Assembly: GCF_001544575.2 (NCBI RefSeq)
Contig: NZ_FCNY02000007.1
Span: forward strand, 186,001 to 250,000
Length of the DNA stretch: 64,000 nucleotides
Reading direction: 5' to 3'
Source: Caballeronia cordobensis
GTDB lineage: Bacteria; Pseudomonadota; Gammaproteobacteria; Burkholderiales; Burkholderiaceae
The notes beneath the pieces are model-generated. The model was not told the DNA's origin. It searched no databases and saw nothing but the letters and a program-made list of their open reading frames with translations. Both the position numbers and the translations under genes were made by a program. Shown here piece by piece: positions 25,362 to 34,590 of this stretch (position 1 is the first letter of the stretch; every line of letters begins with the position of its first letter).

Positions 25362-28001
25362 ATGAAGTCGTCATGCAAAGGGCAATCCAACACGCTGCGC
25401 AATGCGAAGGCTGATTCATTTGTTCTGAATCCGCTGGTTGCGGTGGCGTTGTCGCTCTTTGCGATAACCGCGAGCACGGCAAGCGTGGCGGCGGCAAACG
25501 AAGCGAATCAGGCGGTCGAATTCGACACGACTTTCCTGCAGCTCGATTCGAAAGAGCGCGTCGATATCGCGCGCTTCGCGCATGGCAACGTCGTATCGCC
25601 CGGCGTGTACGCCGTGGACATCTGGCTGAACGACATCCGCATCGCACGGCAGGAAGTGCGCTTCGCCGCGGCGAATGCGGGTGAAAGCGCGCGTGCTTGC
25701 CTGACGCGCCCCATGCTCGAACGCTTCGGCCTCGACTTCGCGAAGATTGCGGCGGATCGACCGCAAGACGCGAGCGCATTGGCCGGCGTCGAATGTATCG
25801 ACCTGCCTGCAGCCGTTCCCGATGCAACGGTCGACTTCGATTTCTCCGAGCAGAAGCTCGTGCTCTCCGTGCCGCAAAAGTACATGCGCAACACGGCGCG
25901 CGGATACGTGTCGCCCGAGTTGTGGGACAAAGGCGTCAACGCGGCCTTTCTCAGCTATAACGCGAATGCGTACGACAGCCACAGCGGCGGCGCGCATTCG
26001 ACGCAGTCGTATCTCGGCCTGAATGCGGGCGTGAACATCGGCGGATGGCACTTCAGGCATCAGTCGTCGTTGACGGCGGCGACCGGCCAGGCGACGCAGT
26101 TCGACAATATCGCCACTTACGTTCAGCACGATGTGCCGAAGCTCAAGGCGCAGGCGACGCTCGGCGACGCGCAAACGCCCGGCGACGTCTTCGACAGCGT
26201 GGCGTTTCGCGGCGCGCAACTGTCCACCGACGACCGCATGCTGCCCGAATCGCTGCGCGGCTATGCGCCGGTCGTGCGCGGCACGGCGGCGTCGAATGCG
26301 CGCGTGACGGTGCGTCAGGGCGGACAGGTGATCTACGAGACGAGCGTATCGCCCGGGCCTTTCGAAATTCGCGATCTGTACGCGACGGGATACGGCGGCG
26401 ATCTCGACGTGACCGTCACGGAAGCCGATGGTCACGCGAAGAGCTTCACCGTGCCGTATGCATCGGTGGCGCAATCGTTGCGCCCCGGCACGACGCGCTT
26501 TGCCTTCACCGCCGGCCAGTTGCGCGACGACAGCCTGCAAATGAAGCCCGGCTTCACGCAGTTCACCGTGCAGCGCGGCCTGACCGATCTCATCACGGTA
26601 TATGGCGGCGGCATTGCATCGAACGGCTATGCGGCGGCGAATGTCGGCGCTGCGCTGAATACGAAGTACGGCGCCTTCGCGGTTGACATCACCGGCGCGC
26701 GCACCGAGATTCCCGGCTATCAGACGATGCAGGGCAAGAGCCTGCATCTGGGCTACAGCAAGTTCTTCGATGCAACCGACACCAACTTCACACTCGGCGC
26801 GTACCGCTATTCGGACACGGGCTATCTCGGCTTCGCGGATGCGGCGCGCGTTCGCGACTACGCGGAGAACGGCGGCAACGTGATGGACCGTCAGCGGGGG
26901 CGCATGCAACTCACGGTCAATCAGCCGCTGAAGGACCACGGCTCCGTGTTCGCGACGGCGTCATCGCAACGTTACTGGAACCGGCCGGGGCGCGATGTGT
27001 TCTTCCAGGCGGGGTATTCGAACAGTTTCAAATACGGCACCTATAGCGTGACGGCCGGACGTTCCGTCAACGCCGACGGCACCTTGTCGAACGAAATCAT
27101 GGTGAGCACGAGCATTCCGCTGGGTCATTCGCAACATGCGCCGCAACTGAGTCTGAACGCGAGCACCGGGCAGGGCGCATCGGGCATGCAGGCGAGCGTG
27201 AGCGGCGCCGCGGGTGAGCGCGATCAGTATTCGTACAACGTGTACGGCTCGGCGACGTCCGGCTCGAACGCGGGCGTGAATGCGAATGCCGGCGCGAGCG
27301 GCGTCTATCGCGCGCCGTATGCAACGGTGACGGCATCGGCGAGCGGCGGCGCGAATTCGTCGCAGATGTCGGCGGGCGTGAGCGGGTCGATCGTTGCGCA
27401 TCCGGGCGGCGTGACCTTGTCGCAGACGGTCGGCGATACCTTCGCCATCGTCGAAGCGAAAGGGGCGCAAGGCGCGACGATTTCGAGCTCGAAAGACGTC
27501 AAGGTCGATTCGCGCGGTTATGCGGTCGTGCCGTATATGACGCCGTATGGCATGAACATGGTGGATATCGACCCGAAGGGCTCGTCCACCGATGTGGAGT
27601 TCCAGTCGACATCGGAAAGCGCGGCGCCGCGTCTGGGTTCGATCGTGATGCTCAAGTACAAGACCGTCACGGGCCGCGCCGCGTTGATCCGCGCGCCGCG
27701 GCTGGACGGCGAGCCGCTGCCGTTCGGTGCCGACGTGACGGATGGCGAAGGGCATGTCGTCGGCGTGGTGGCGCAGGACAGCCGCATCTTTGCGCGCGGT
27801 CTCGCGGACAAGGGCGCACTGCGGGTCAAGTGGGGCGACGGGGCCGGCGAGCAATGCAATATCGGGTACACGTTGTCCGCGAAAACAGGTCCGGACATGG
27901 GCTATGCCACGGTGCAATCAAAGTGTATTGATGGATGGCCGACCACGACCGCGGGCGATTCGGTGCACGAAGCGGGACAACGTGCCGGCGCGGGGGTGTA
28001 G
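25362..28001 (+). CDS. outer-membrane fimbrial usher (FimD/PapC family)
   Basis: An 879-residue usher with an N-terminal signal (hydrophobic core VAVALSLFAITAS, cleavage near SVAAA). It has the N-terminal chaperone-binding domain (FDTTFLQLDS), the usher barrel with plug region (PGPFEIRDLYATGYGGDLDVTVTEADG split around the conserved PFEI motif), and a C-terminal domain with paired cysteines (EQCNIGY, QSKCIDG). Length fits the family (~800-880). The ATG at 25362 is used because it starts the signal peptide; a longer frame begins inside the terminator. It forms the secretion pore for pilus assembly. Confidence 0.94.
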   Translation: MKSSCKGQSNTLRNAKADSFVLNPLVAVALSLFAITASTASVAAANEANQAVEFDTTFLQLDSKERVDIARFAHGNVVSPGVYAVDIWLNDIRIARQEVRFAAANAGESARACLTRPMLERFGLDFAKIAADRPQDASALAGVECIDLPAAVPDATVDFDFSEQKLVLSVPQKYMRNTARGYVSPELWDKGVNAAFLSYNANAYDSHSGGAHSTQSYLGLNAGVNIGGWHFRHQSSLTAATGQATQFDNIATYVQHDVPKLKAQATLGDAQTPGDVFDSVAFRGAQLSTDDRMLPESLRGYAPVVRGTAASNARVTVRQGGQVIYETSVSPGPFEIRDLYATGYGGDLDVTVTEADGHAKSFTVPYASVAQSLRPGTTRFAFTAGQLRDDSLQMKPGFTQFTVQRGLTDLITVYGGGIASNGYAAANVGAALNTKYGAFAVDITGARTEIPGYQTMQGKSLHLGYSKFFDATDTNFTLGAYRYSDTGYLGFADAARVRDYAENGGNVMDRQRGRMQLTVNQPLKDHGSVFATASSQRYWNRPGRDVFFQAGYSNSFKYGTYSVTAGRSVNADGTLSNEIMVSTSIPLGHSQHAPQLSLNASTGQGASGMQASVSGAAGERDQYSYNVYGSATSGSNAGVNANAGASGVYRAPYATVTASASGGANSSQMSAGVSGSIVAHPGGVTLSQTVGDTFAIVEAKGAQGATISSSKDVKVDSRGYAVVPYMTPYGMNMVDIDPKGSSTDVEFQSTSESAAPRLGSIVMLKYKTVTGRAALIRAPRLDGEPLPFGADVTDGEGHVVGVVAQDSRIFARGLADKGALRVKWGDGAGEQCNIGYTLSAKTGPDMGYATVQSKCIDGWPTTTAGDSVHEAGQRAGAGV

Positions 28002-28027
28002 GCGTTCGATCACTCAGGAAAGGCGAG

Positions 28028-29035
28028 ATGAAACATAACAACGATGCCTGTTTTATCACCACGACGCGCGTGTATAACGACGCGGTTAGTGCGCTCCGTA
28101 TCCTGGTCACGATCGTGCTCTCAGCAGCGGTGTCTCACGCTGCTGCCGACTCGGTCACGTTCCCCAGGTCCACGATGCCGGTTCTGTCGTTTCCTGCTTC
28201 GGTGTCGGCGGGACGGGATACGGCAGTCGGGACGCTTATCTCGAATCAAGTGACCGTTCCGGGGCTGGTGGCCAACACCACCTGTACCACGACCAAAAAT
28301 GTCACGGTGACGGGCACGCTGGTTCCCGGATTCTCGAATGTCTATCAGTCCGGCGTGCCGGGCGTCGGCGTACGCTTCAATATCACGGGCTCTTGGAACA
28401 GCACCTTCGTCGCCGTGCCGATCTCGGAGTCTTTGCCGCCCATAAGCATAAACACGCAGTACTACACGCGGGCTGATCTGGTGGTGACCGGGCCGATCGG
28501 CAGCGGCAGTATCACGAACTGGCCAAGCATGAACGTTTCGTTTTCGGGACCCTGCATTTCGACTACGATGGCCACACAGCCCGTGACAGGAACAACCATC
28601 ATCACGGGCAACACGTGCAGCGTCTCCACGCCGGCGCTCGAATTCAATCTTCCGAAAGCCTTCGCCAAAGATCTGCTCACCGCAGGCGCGACCACAGGAG
28701 ACACGACCGTTCCGCTCGTGCTCGACTGTCCGGCAGGGGTCAAGGTCGCGATCACGATCACGGATTCCGTCAATTCGGCAAACCGCTCGACGGCGTTGGC
28801 GCTGGCCCCGGAATCGTCGGCATCCGGATTGGGCATCCAGATTCTGAACGGCTCGACCGCCATCGCGTTCGGCCCCGATTCGGCCGTAGCCGGCACCGTG
28901 AATCAATGGACGGCTGGCGCGGCGGCAGGCGGTCAGATGCAAATACCGCTCACGGCGCGCTACGTTCGCGCGGCCGGCACGCTCATTCCCGGCAGCGTGA
29001 AGGCAAAAGCCACGTTCACGATGTCGTATCAATAA
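28028..29035 (+). CDS. two-domain fimbrial tip adhesin
   Basis: A 335-residue exported protein. The signal peptide ends near residue 39 (SHAAAD). The first half is a beta-rich, cysteine-containing domain (NTTCTTTK, GPCIST) unlike a pilin, in the position of a lectin domain. The last ~150 residues resemble a pilin domain (NTCSVSTPALEFNLP, ending in TFTMSYQ). This two-domain form fits FimH-like tip adhesins. A good site (AGGAAAGGCGAG) precedes the ATG at 28028, 26 bases after the usher stop. The ligand is unknown. Confidence 0.85.
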   Translation: MKHNNDACFITTTRVYNDAVSALRILVTIVLSAAVSHAAADSVTFPRSTMPVLSFPASVSAGRDTAVGTLISNQVTVPGLVANTTCTTTKNVTVTGTLVPGFSNVYQSGVPGVGVRFNITGSWNSTFVAVPISESLPPISINTQYYTRADLVVTGPIGSGSITNWPSMNVSFSGPCISTTMATQPVTGTTIITGNTCSVSTPALEFNLPKAFAKDLLTAGATTGDTTVPLVLDCPAGVKVAITITDSVNSANRSTALALAPESSASGLGIQILNGSTAIAFGPDSAVAGTVNQWTAGAAAGGQMQIPLTARYVRAAGTLIPGSVKAKATFTMSYQ

Positions 29036-29149
29036 CGCGCGCATCGAGTTTGCGCAGCCGCGATTCAATATTTCGCGTTCCACCTTTTCCGATGCTGATC
29101 TGCCGCCTACACTTAAAGTAGTTTCTCAACTGCTTCGAAGGAGGCAACG

Positions 29150-29362
29150 ATGAGAACGAGAACCCGCGAAGTCGTGCGCATGCTCGCGACATTCCGCCAT
29201 TCGGCGCATTGCCGGCGCCTGCGTGCGGCTGCGGCGGCGCAGGAAGCGCGCGCCCTCGCCGACGAAGAATCACCGGACGAAGCGCAGGAGGACGAACGTG
29301 CGGAAACATCGGCGGCCGATGAACGGCTCGCGTCGCGCAAGCCGCATCGCGGCATGCACTGA
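29150..29362 (+). CDS. small charged hypothetical protein
   Basis: A 70-residue protein with a strong ribosome site (GAAGGAGG, six bases before ATG). It is very rich in Arg, Ala and Glu: the first half is basic with repeated Arg/His, and the second half is acidic (EESPDEAQEDERAE). No domain recognised. It may be a small nucleic-acid or partner-binding peptide. Confidence rests mainly on the ribosome site and location in an otherwise empty gap. Confidence 0.5.
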   Translation: MRTRTREVVRMLATFRHSAHCRRLRAAAAAQEARALADEESPDEAQEDERAETSAADERLASRKPHRGMH

Positions 29363-29380
29363 GCGCCCGACCGCCGACCG

Positions 29381-29815
29381 CTATACGCGCGCCGAATTCC
29401 TGAAGGGCGAGAAGCGCCAGTGTCCGCTCGCGTCCTTCACCGCGATCGCGCCATGCTCGTGCAATACCTCGCCGATGGCGCCCGGCTTGATGTCGTCCGA
29501 TATGCGGATGACGAGCAAGGTGCGTTGCGGCGCGCCGTCGTCGGTCGTGTGCGGCGCGGGCGGATGGCGTGGCAACGGCTCGTGCGGAACGAAGCGGTTA
29601 CGCGCGCCGATCACGCCCTGATGCTCGCCGTGCGCGACGTATTCCGCGTCGTCTTCGTCGTGCGTGGGCGGCAGGAGCGCGTCGAGATTCATGTCGCCGC
29701 GTCCCGCTCTGTAAAGATGCGCATCGTCGCGTCGCAGGCCTGCAAGCTGCAATGCGCGAAGCGCGTCGTGTCCGTCCCGATAGGAGCCGAACACGCCAAC
29801 TATGACCTGATTCAT
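29381..29815 (-). CDS. hypothetical protein, stress-protein-like alpha/beta domain
   Basis: A 144-residue soluble protein. It starts with VIVGVFGSYRDGHDALRALQLAG, a beta-alpha start like that of small general-stress (YflT/DUF1269-like) proteins that slot a regulatory domain. A His/Pro-rich linker (HEPLPRHPPAPHT) is followed by a second alpha/beta part (TLLVIRISDDIKPGAIGEVLHEHGAIAV). The start at 29815 follows GAGGGGGCGACG, a strong site. No function can be assigned. It is convergent with the small gene at 29150. Confidence 0.65.
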   Translation of the reverse strand: MNQVIVGVFGSYRDGHDALRALQLAGLRRDDAHLYRAGRGDMNLDALLPPTHDEDDAEYVAHGEHQGVIGARNRFVPHEPLPRHPPAPHTTDDGAPQRTLLVIRISDDIKPGAIGEVLHEHGAIAVKDASGHWRFSPFRNSARV

Positions 29816-30060
29816 CGTCGCCCCCTCTGTCAGTCCGCCTTATCGCACGGACCAAGCAACAGATGTCTTCATGCGTATGATGCACGCTGTTCGATTTGTC
29901 ATATGAACATCAGCAACACCCGTTCCCGCATGACAGTTTGAAAGTAGCAGGTCGATAAGCGGTTTTCCGCGGGTTGCGACCCCCACGGCTATCACCTAAA
30001 GTAACTGAGCTTCTTTTCCCGGAACCGTGCGTCGCGTGACGCGCTCTTCGCGAGGTTCGA

Positions 30061-30435
30061 ATGACTGCGAAAGCCTGTGCTTGGGTGCTCATGCTGATGG
30101 CGGGCTCTGCGGCGGCGGCGCCTTGCTATAACGACGGCGATGTCGTCATGCTCGAAGGCACGGCGGCGCGCCAGGCCGCGCACGAAGGCGATGCGTCCGC
30201 GAAATCAGCGTGGGTGCTTTCGCTGTCGAGTCCGATCTGCGTGTTGAGCGCGGGCACGGGGCAGGGCGGGCGGCAGCAGTCGAACGTATCGGCGGTGCAG
30301 ATCATCGACGCGACGCCGCCTGAGAACGCGCGCATCCAGCTTACGGGCAAGCTGGTGACGGGCAACGTCAGCGGTTATTACGCGGTGCCCACCGCGATCT
30401 GGGTGCTCAAGCAGCGTGTGCTTTCTGGACAATAA
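30061..30435 (+). CDS. DUF4431-like secreted protein
   Basis: A 124-residue protein with a signal peptide to ~residue 20 (AGSAAAA). The mature part begins APCYNDGDVVMLEGTA and ends in a short beta-rich sequence, close to the DUF4431 family of small periplasmic proteins; two cysteines (Cys22 and Cys60) could pair. Function unknown. The ATG at 30061 has a modest ribosome site (GCGAGGTTC). Confidence 0.65.
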   Translation: MTAKACAWVLMLMAGSAAAAPCYNDGDVVMLEGTAARQAAHEGDASAKSAWVLSLSSPICVLSAGTGQGGRQQSNVSAVQIIDATPPENARIQLTGKLVTGNVSGYYAVPTAIWVLKQRVLSGQ

Positions 30436-30503
30436 ACGATAGACGATAGCGCCCGCGGTGCCCGCATGGGCCGTGCGCTTGAGTCCGGCAGAAGAACGAA
30501 CGA

Positions 30504-30677
30504 TCAGGCCGCTTTGGCGTGCGCGTGATAGCGCCAGTATTCGGCGACCACGATATGCAGCGGTTGATGATCGAGCTTGCGTTCCTCGGCGAAACGCAAG
30601 ATGGCGTCCAGTTGCTGGCCGGTGCAGCGGATTCCCGCGCGGCGCGGCGCTGTCTGGTTTTTCTTGTGCGTGGTCAT
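30504..30677 (-). CDS. 57-residue basic hypothetical protein
   Basis: A short gene on the minus strand, start at 30677 behind AAGGATTGCC. The protein is rich in Lys, Arg and His, beginning with a lysine-rich N-terminus, followed by CTGQQLDAILRFAEERKLD and the end HIVVAEYWRYHAHAKAA. The predicted single long helix could bind nucleic acid. The upstream ribosome site is good. No family recognised. Confidence 0.55.
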   Translation of the reverse strand: MTTHKKNQTAPRRAGIRCTGQQLDAILRFAEERKLDHQPLHIVVAEYWRYHAHAKAA

Positions 30678-30958
30678 GGCAATCCTTTTCTAGGACCTTC
30701 CCCGACAGGGCAGGGTCGTTCGACGGGGCGACCCGTGCGCGCGAACACTGCCTGCTGCCACATTAAGCCGTAGGCGCGCTCGCGCCACTGGCTGTTAGCG
30801 CACATAGTCGTCAACACATACGCGATAGCGCAAAGCGCGCGCCTGGCGCACGCGGGGGCCATTCGCTTGCGAATCCGGAATAAAGGTGCCGGCCCGGCCG
30901 TTTAACACGGCATGAACCCGCGCTGGCATGGAGACGGGGCAAGTGGAGGAGAAAGCGT

Positions 30959-31252
30959 GTGAGCGCCGATCAGCGTGCGCAAGAAGAGCTCGCGCACATC
31001 GGGCGGATGATCGCGGAGCTTGAGCGCGTCGCGACGAGCCGACGCGCCGCGCCGATGCGTCCTGCCGTCATGCGGCAGGAATACTGGCAGCGGCGCATCG
31101 ATGCATTGCTCGGCGCTTGCCCGAACGAGCCGCTGCGGCGCGATGCGGCTGCGCTGCGCGAGCGCCTGGCGGACGTGTTCGCCGAGGCCCATGAACGAGA
31201 CACGGGGCACGCGGAGGAGCGTGTTGCGCGGGAGACCGGCGGCAGAAAATGA
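30959..31252 (+). CDS. small helical hypothetical protein
   Basis: A 97-residue protein beginning with GTG at 30959, supported by GGAGGAG seven bases upstream. It is strongly helical and charged, with IGRMIAELERVA and YWQRRIDALLGACPN, and may form a coiled coil. No family recognised. The minus-strand frame over the same region (30902-31210) has no ribosome site and is treated as a shadow. Confidence 0.55.
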   Translation: MSADQRAQEELAHIGRMIAELERVATSRRAAPMRPAVMRQEYWQRRIDALLGACPNEPLRRDAAALRERLADVFAEAHERDTGHAEERVARETGGRK

Positions 31253-31273
31253 AACGAAGCCGCCGCGGCGTCA

Positions 31274-32302
31274 TCATCCGGCCTGCTCGACGGGCGTCAC
31301 GTCGACGCTGAGCTTCTGCGCGCCGCGCAGCACGGCGATCGTCACAGGCCGATCGATGCGCGACGCATCCAGCGTGCGCTGCAGGCCATCGACGCTATCG
31401 ATGGCGATATCGTCCACCGCGACGATGCGATCGCCCGTGCGCAATCCGCCGAGCGCGGCCGGGCTGCCTTTCACGATCTCCATGACATGCACGCCGCTTG
31501 CCGCGCTCAGGCCGAAGAAGCGCTGCACGCGGCGCGAGATCGGCGTGGTCGTGCCCGCGACGCCGATATAGGCGCGCCGCACGCGCCCATGCGCGAAGAT
31601 CTGCATGATGACCCACTTCGCCGTGTCGATCGCGGTGGCGAAGGAAATGGCCTGCGCGCCCGAAATGATCGCCGTGTTCACGCCGATCACGCGTCCCGCC
31701 GAATCGATGAGCGGGCCGCCCGAATTGCCGGGATTGAGCGCGGCATCGGTCTGGATGACGTCGTAGATCATGCGGCCCGAGGTCGAGCGCAGCGTGCGGC
31801 CGAGCGCGGACACGACGCCCGTCGTGACAGTCTGTGCAAGCCCGAGCGGGTTGCCGACGGCGATGGCGATCTGCCCGACGCGCAAGGCGCCCGAGCTGCC
31901 GAGTTCGACATGCGGCAAGGGTTCGGCCGAGCCGATGCGCAGCACCGCGAGATCGCTCGCGGGATCGTCGCCGACGAGATCGGCATCGAAGCGCGCGCCG
32001 TCCGCGAGCGTGACGGCGATATGCGTCGCGCCATGCACGACATGGCTATTGGTCAGCAGATAACCGTCCGGCGTGAAGATGAATCCCGAGCCCGTGCCGC
32101 CGACAGTACGGCGCGCGCCGCGCTGATCGGCGACCTGGCGCTCGACGGAGATGAAGACCACGGCTTGCTGCACGCGCTCCAGTGCGCCGATCACCGTGCG
32201 CGAATAGGCGTCGAGCAGCGCGGTGTCGTCGAGCGGGGCGGAGGGCGCGGCGTCCTGCGCGCCGCGCGCGAGGTCGTCGATGAATTGAGGCCGGCTTCCC
32301 AT
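31274..32302 (-). CDS. HtrA-like S1C serine protease with PDZ domain, no signal peptide
   Basis: A 342-residue trypsin-like protease with the catalytic triad His87 (NSHVVHG), Asp117 (SDLAVL) and Ser194 (GNSGGPLI), and one C-terminal PDZ domain (~250-335, GVHVMEIVKGSPAALGGLRTGD). HtrA/DegP proteins normally degrade misfolded proteins in the periplasm. The first ~45 residues here are hydrophilic and acidic with no signal peptide or membrane anchor, so the protein looks cytoplasmic unless it is exported by another route. The start at 32302 has GGGAG upstream. Confidence 0.88.
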   Translation of the reverse strand: MGSRPQFIDDLARGAQDAAPSAPLDDTALLDAYSRTVIGALERVQQAVVFISVERQVADQRGARRTVGGTGSGFIFTPDGYLLTNSHVVHGATHIAVTLADGARFDADLVGDDPASDLAVLRIGSAEPLPHVELGSSGALRVGQIAIAVGNPLGLAQTVTTGVVSALGRTLRSTSGRMIYDVIQTDAALNPGNSGGPLIDSAGRVIGVNTAIISGAQAISFATAIDTAKWVIMQIFAHGRVRRAYIGVAGTTTPISRRVQRFFGLSAASGVHVMEIVKGSPAALGGLRTGDRIVAVDDIAIDSVDGLQRTLDASRIDRPVTIAVLRGAQKLSVDVTPVEQAG

Positions 32303-32356
32303 GTTGCTTGAACTCCCGATGTCTGGAAGCCGACATGCGGGCCGCCGCCGCCGATT

Positions 32357-33241
32357 TCAAGAGACCGTCGCGGCGGCGAGCAGCTTCATCGGCCCGAGCG
32401 ATTCGACGATGCCGCGCTGCGCGTCGTCGCGCACGAAAAGCGAGCCGGCGAAGCCGAGCGCATTCACCGCGACGCCTTCGACATGCGGCACGCCGCGCGG
32501 CACCGCGAGCATCCAGCGGCGCGTGACGAGCAGGTTGTAAGGCGCGCTCTGATGCGCGACGCCCGCGACATCGAGCGCTTCCACGCCGATCGCTTTCATC
32601 AGGCGCAGATAGGTTGCGTGTGCGTGCGCTGCGTCGTGTCCTTCGAGAAAAGCGGCCGCATGGGCGAACGCCAGTTCGGGCGCGCGAAAGACGCCGTCCT
32701 TGCGCGCGGCGTCGAGATACGGCTCGATCGGCAGGGCGTCGCGCGCGTTCGAGTCGAGCGGCAAGGGCACCATTTGCAGATGCTTGTGCGGCTGGCTCGA
32801 ACCGGCAATCGCGCCGCCGTTATAAAAGCCCAGGCCGTCGAAGCGGTTCAGGCAGGCGAACAGCGCGGCGAAATCCGCTTCACCGAGCAGGCATTCCTGC
32901 GGCTCGAAGTCCGTCGTCACGATCAGCAGATGATGCGCGAGCACGTTGAACTTGTTGAGCAACAGGAAATGCCGCGCGCCGATATCGCCGACACGCAACG
33001 CTTCCTCGCACGGCGAGAACGGATCGCGCCATTCGCTCGCGGCGTCCGCGGCCGATTTCGCCGCGAGCTTCGACGCCTGTTCCTTGCGCGCGAGATTCGC
33101 CGCCTGCCGCACGAGAAAGCGCACGCCACCGTCCTCGATCACGCTTTGCACGGTATCGAACGAACGCAGCGCGCCGCATGCGAGCGCGCGCCCGGTTTGC
33201 GCGACGACATCGGACCATGAAGGTGCGGTCATGTGCGCCAT
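32357..33241 (-). CDS. Ap4A-phosphorylase-like HIT-superfamily protein (ATP adenylyltransferase family)
   Basis: A 294-residue protein with the HIT-like motif SSQPHKHLQMVPLP (histidines near residue ~150), preceded by NKFNVLAHHLLIVT and followed by a C-terminal ATP_transf-like domain (VAHQSAPYNLLVTRRWMLAVPRG). Relatives phosphorolyse diadenosine polyphosphates to ADP and ATP. The start could be the ATG at 33241 (AGGAG four bases before) or at 33232, whose ATG overlaps the stop of the fuconate-dehydratase gene as ATGA. Thus it is coupled to that gene, an unusual pairing. Confidence 0.8.
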   Translation of the reverse strand: MAHMTAPSWSDVVAQTGRALACGALRSFDTVQSVIEDGGVRFLVRQAANLARKEQASKLAAKSAADAASEWRDPFSPCEEALRVGDIGARHFLLLNKFNVLAHHLLIVTTDFEPQECLLGEADFAALFACLNRFDGLGFYNGGAIAGSSQPHKHLQMVPLPLDSNARDALPIEPYLDAARKDGVFRAPELAFAHAAAFLEGHDAAHAHATYLRLMKAIGVEALDVAGVAHQSAPYNLLVTRRWMLAVPRGVPHVEGVAVNALGFAGSLFVRDDAQRGIVESLGPMKLLAAATVS

Positions 33242-34527
33242 GCTTCTCCTTTGCCGAATTCGTACCGGTCGAGCGATGCAGCGTGCATCTCGATGCTGTA
33301 GCCCGGCGCGTGCGGCGGCATGTAGCGCCCGTTGCGGATCACGACGGGATCGAGGAAATGCTCGTGAAGATGATCGACGTATTCGAGCACGCGATTCTCG
33401 AGCGACCCCGACACGCAGATGTAATCGAACAGCGAAATATGCTGCACATACTCGCACAGGCCGACGCCGCCCGCATGCGGACACACCGGCACGCCGAACT
33501 TCGCGGCCATCAGAAGCACGATGAGCACTTCGTTCAGGCCGCCGAGACGGCAGCTATCGATCTGACAGAAGTCGATGGCTTCGGCCTGCAACAGTTGCTT
33601 GAAGATGACGCGGTTCTGGCAATGCTCGCCGGTCGCCACGCCGATCATCGGCGCGAGGCGCTTGCGGATGGCGGCATGCCCGAGCACGTCGTCGGGGCTC
33701 GTGGGCTCTTCGATCCACCACGGATCGAAGGCCGCGAGACGGCGCATGTTGGCAATGGCTTCATCGACTTCCCACACCTGATTCGCATCCATCATGAGCT
33801 TGCGGTCGGGGCCGATCTCCTCGCGCAAGATGCGTGCGCGCCGGATGTCTTCTTCGAGATTGCCGCCCACTTTCTGCTTGAAGTGCGTCCAGCCCGCCGC
33901 GACGCCTTCGCGCGCGAGCCGGCGGATCTTGTCGTCGTCGTAGCCGAGCCAGCCCGCCGATGTCGTGTAAGCGGGAAAGCCTTGCATGAGCATGTCCTCT
34001 TCGCGTTCGCCGCGCGTGGCTTGCAGGCGCTTGAGCAAGGCGAGCGCTTCCGATGGCGTGATCGCATCGGTCACGTAACGGAAGTCCAGACAGCGCACGA
34101 GTTCTTCCGGGCTCATATCGACGAGCAGCTTCCAGACGGGCTTCTTTTCGCTCTTGGCCCAGAGATCCCACACGGCGTTGACCACCGCCGCGGTGGCGAG
34201 ATGAATCGCGCCTTTGTCCGGGCCGATCCAGCGCAATTGACTGTCCGACGTGAACGCGCGCCAGAAGCCGCCCATGTCCGCGGCGATGTCTTCGATCGTT
34301 CTGCCTGCGACGAGCGGCGCGAGCGCCTCGACGGCCGCAACGACGACTTCGGTGCCGCGCCCGATGGTAAACGTGAGGCCATGACCGGCGAGTCCGGGCG
34401 CATCGGTTTCGAGTATCACGTAGGCGGCGGAGTAGTCGGGCGCGGCGTTCATCGCGTCCGAGCCGTCGAGCGAACGCGAAGTGGGAAAGCGGATATCGCG
34501 CACGGAGAGCTTCGTGATGCGGGTCAT
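33229..34527 (-). CDS. L-fuconate dehydratase-like enolase-superfamily enzyme
   Basis: A 432-residue enzyme of the mandelate-racemase/enolase superfamily. The lysine motif is HFKQKVGG (~214), metal ligands are in MMDANQVWEV (~245) and IEEPTSPDD (~272), and a third acidic ligand appears in GEHCQNR. The dehydratase-specific histidine lies in CPHAGGVGLCEYVQH (~350). This pattern fits L-fuconate dehydratase, which makes 2-keto-3-deoxy-L-fuconate; a related sugar acid is possible. ATG at 34527 is chosen because GGAGG lies eight bases upstream, whereas the ATG at 34533 is too close. It is divergent from the gntR gene. Confidence 0.85.
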   Translation of the reverse strand: MTRITKLSVRDIRFPTSRSLDGSDAMNAAPDYSAAYVILETDAPGLAGHGLTFTIGRGTEVVVAAVEALAPLVAGRTIEDIAADMGGFWRAFTSDSQLRWIGPDKGAIHLATAAVVNAVWDLWAKSEKKPVWKLLVDMSPEELVRCLDFRYVTDAITPSEALALLKRLQATRGEREEDMLMQGFPAYTTSAGWLGYDDDKIRRLAREGVAAGWTHFKQKVGGNLEEDIRRARILREEIGPDRKLMMDANQVWEVDEAIANMRRLAAFDPWWIEEPTSPDDVLGHAAIRKRLAPMIGVATGEHCQNRVIFKQLLQAEAIDFCQIDSCRLGGLNEVLIVLLMAAKFGVPVCPHAGGVGLCEYVQHISLFDYICVSGSLENRVLEYVDHLHEHFLDPVVIRNGRYMPPHAPGYSIEMHAASLDRYEFGKGEAWRT

Positions 34528-34590
34528 CTTCATCTCCTCCAAAAGTGGCGTGACGGCTTCAGATGCTGAGAATCAAGGGGTTTATCGACA

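Noticed and set aside
23752..29035. Phase-variable inversion of the fimbrial promoter
   Set aside because: Only a short 6-base inverted repeat is found upstream; no recombinase gene or longer flanking repeats are present.
30902..31210. Minus-strand frame opposite the small GTG-started gene
   Set aside because: The plus-strand frame has GGAGGAG before its GTG; the minus frame has no ribosome site.
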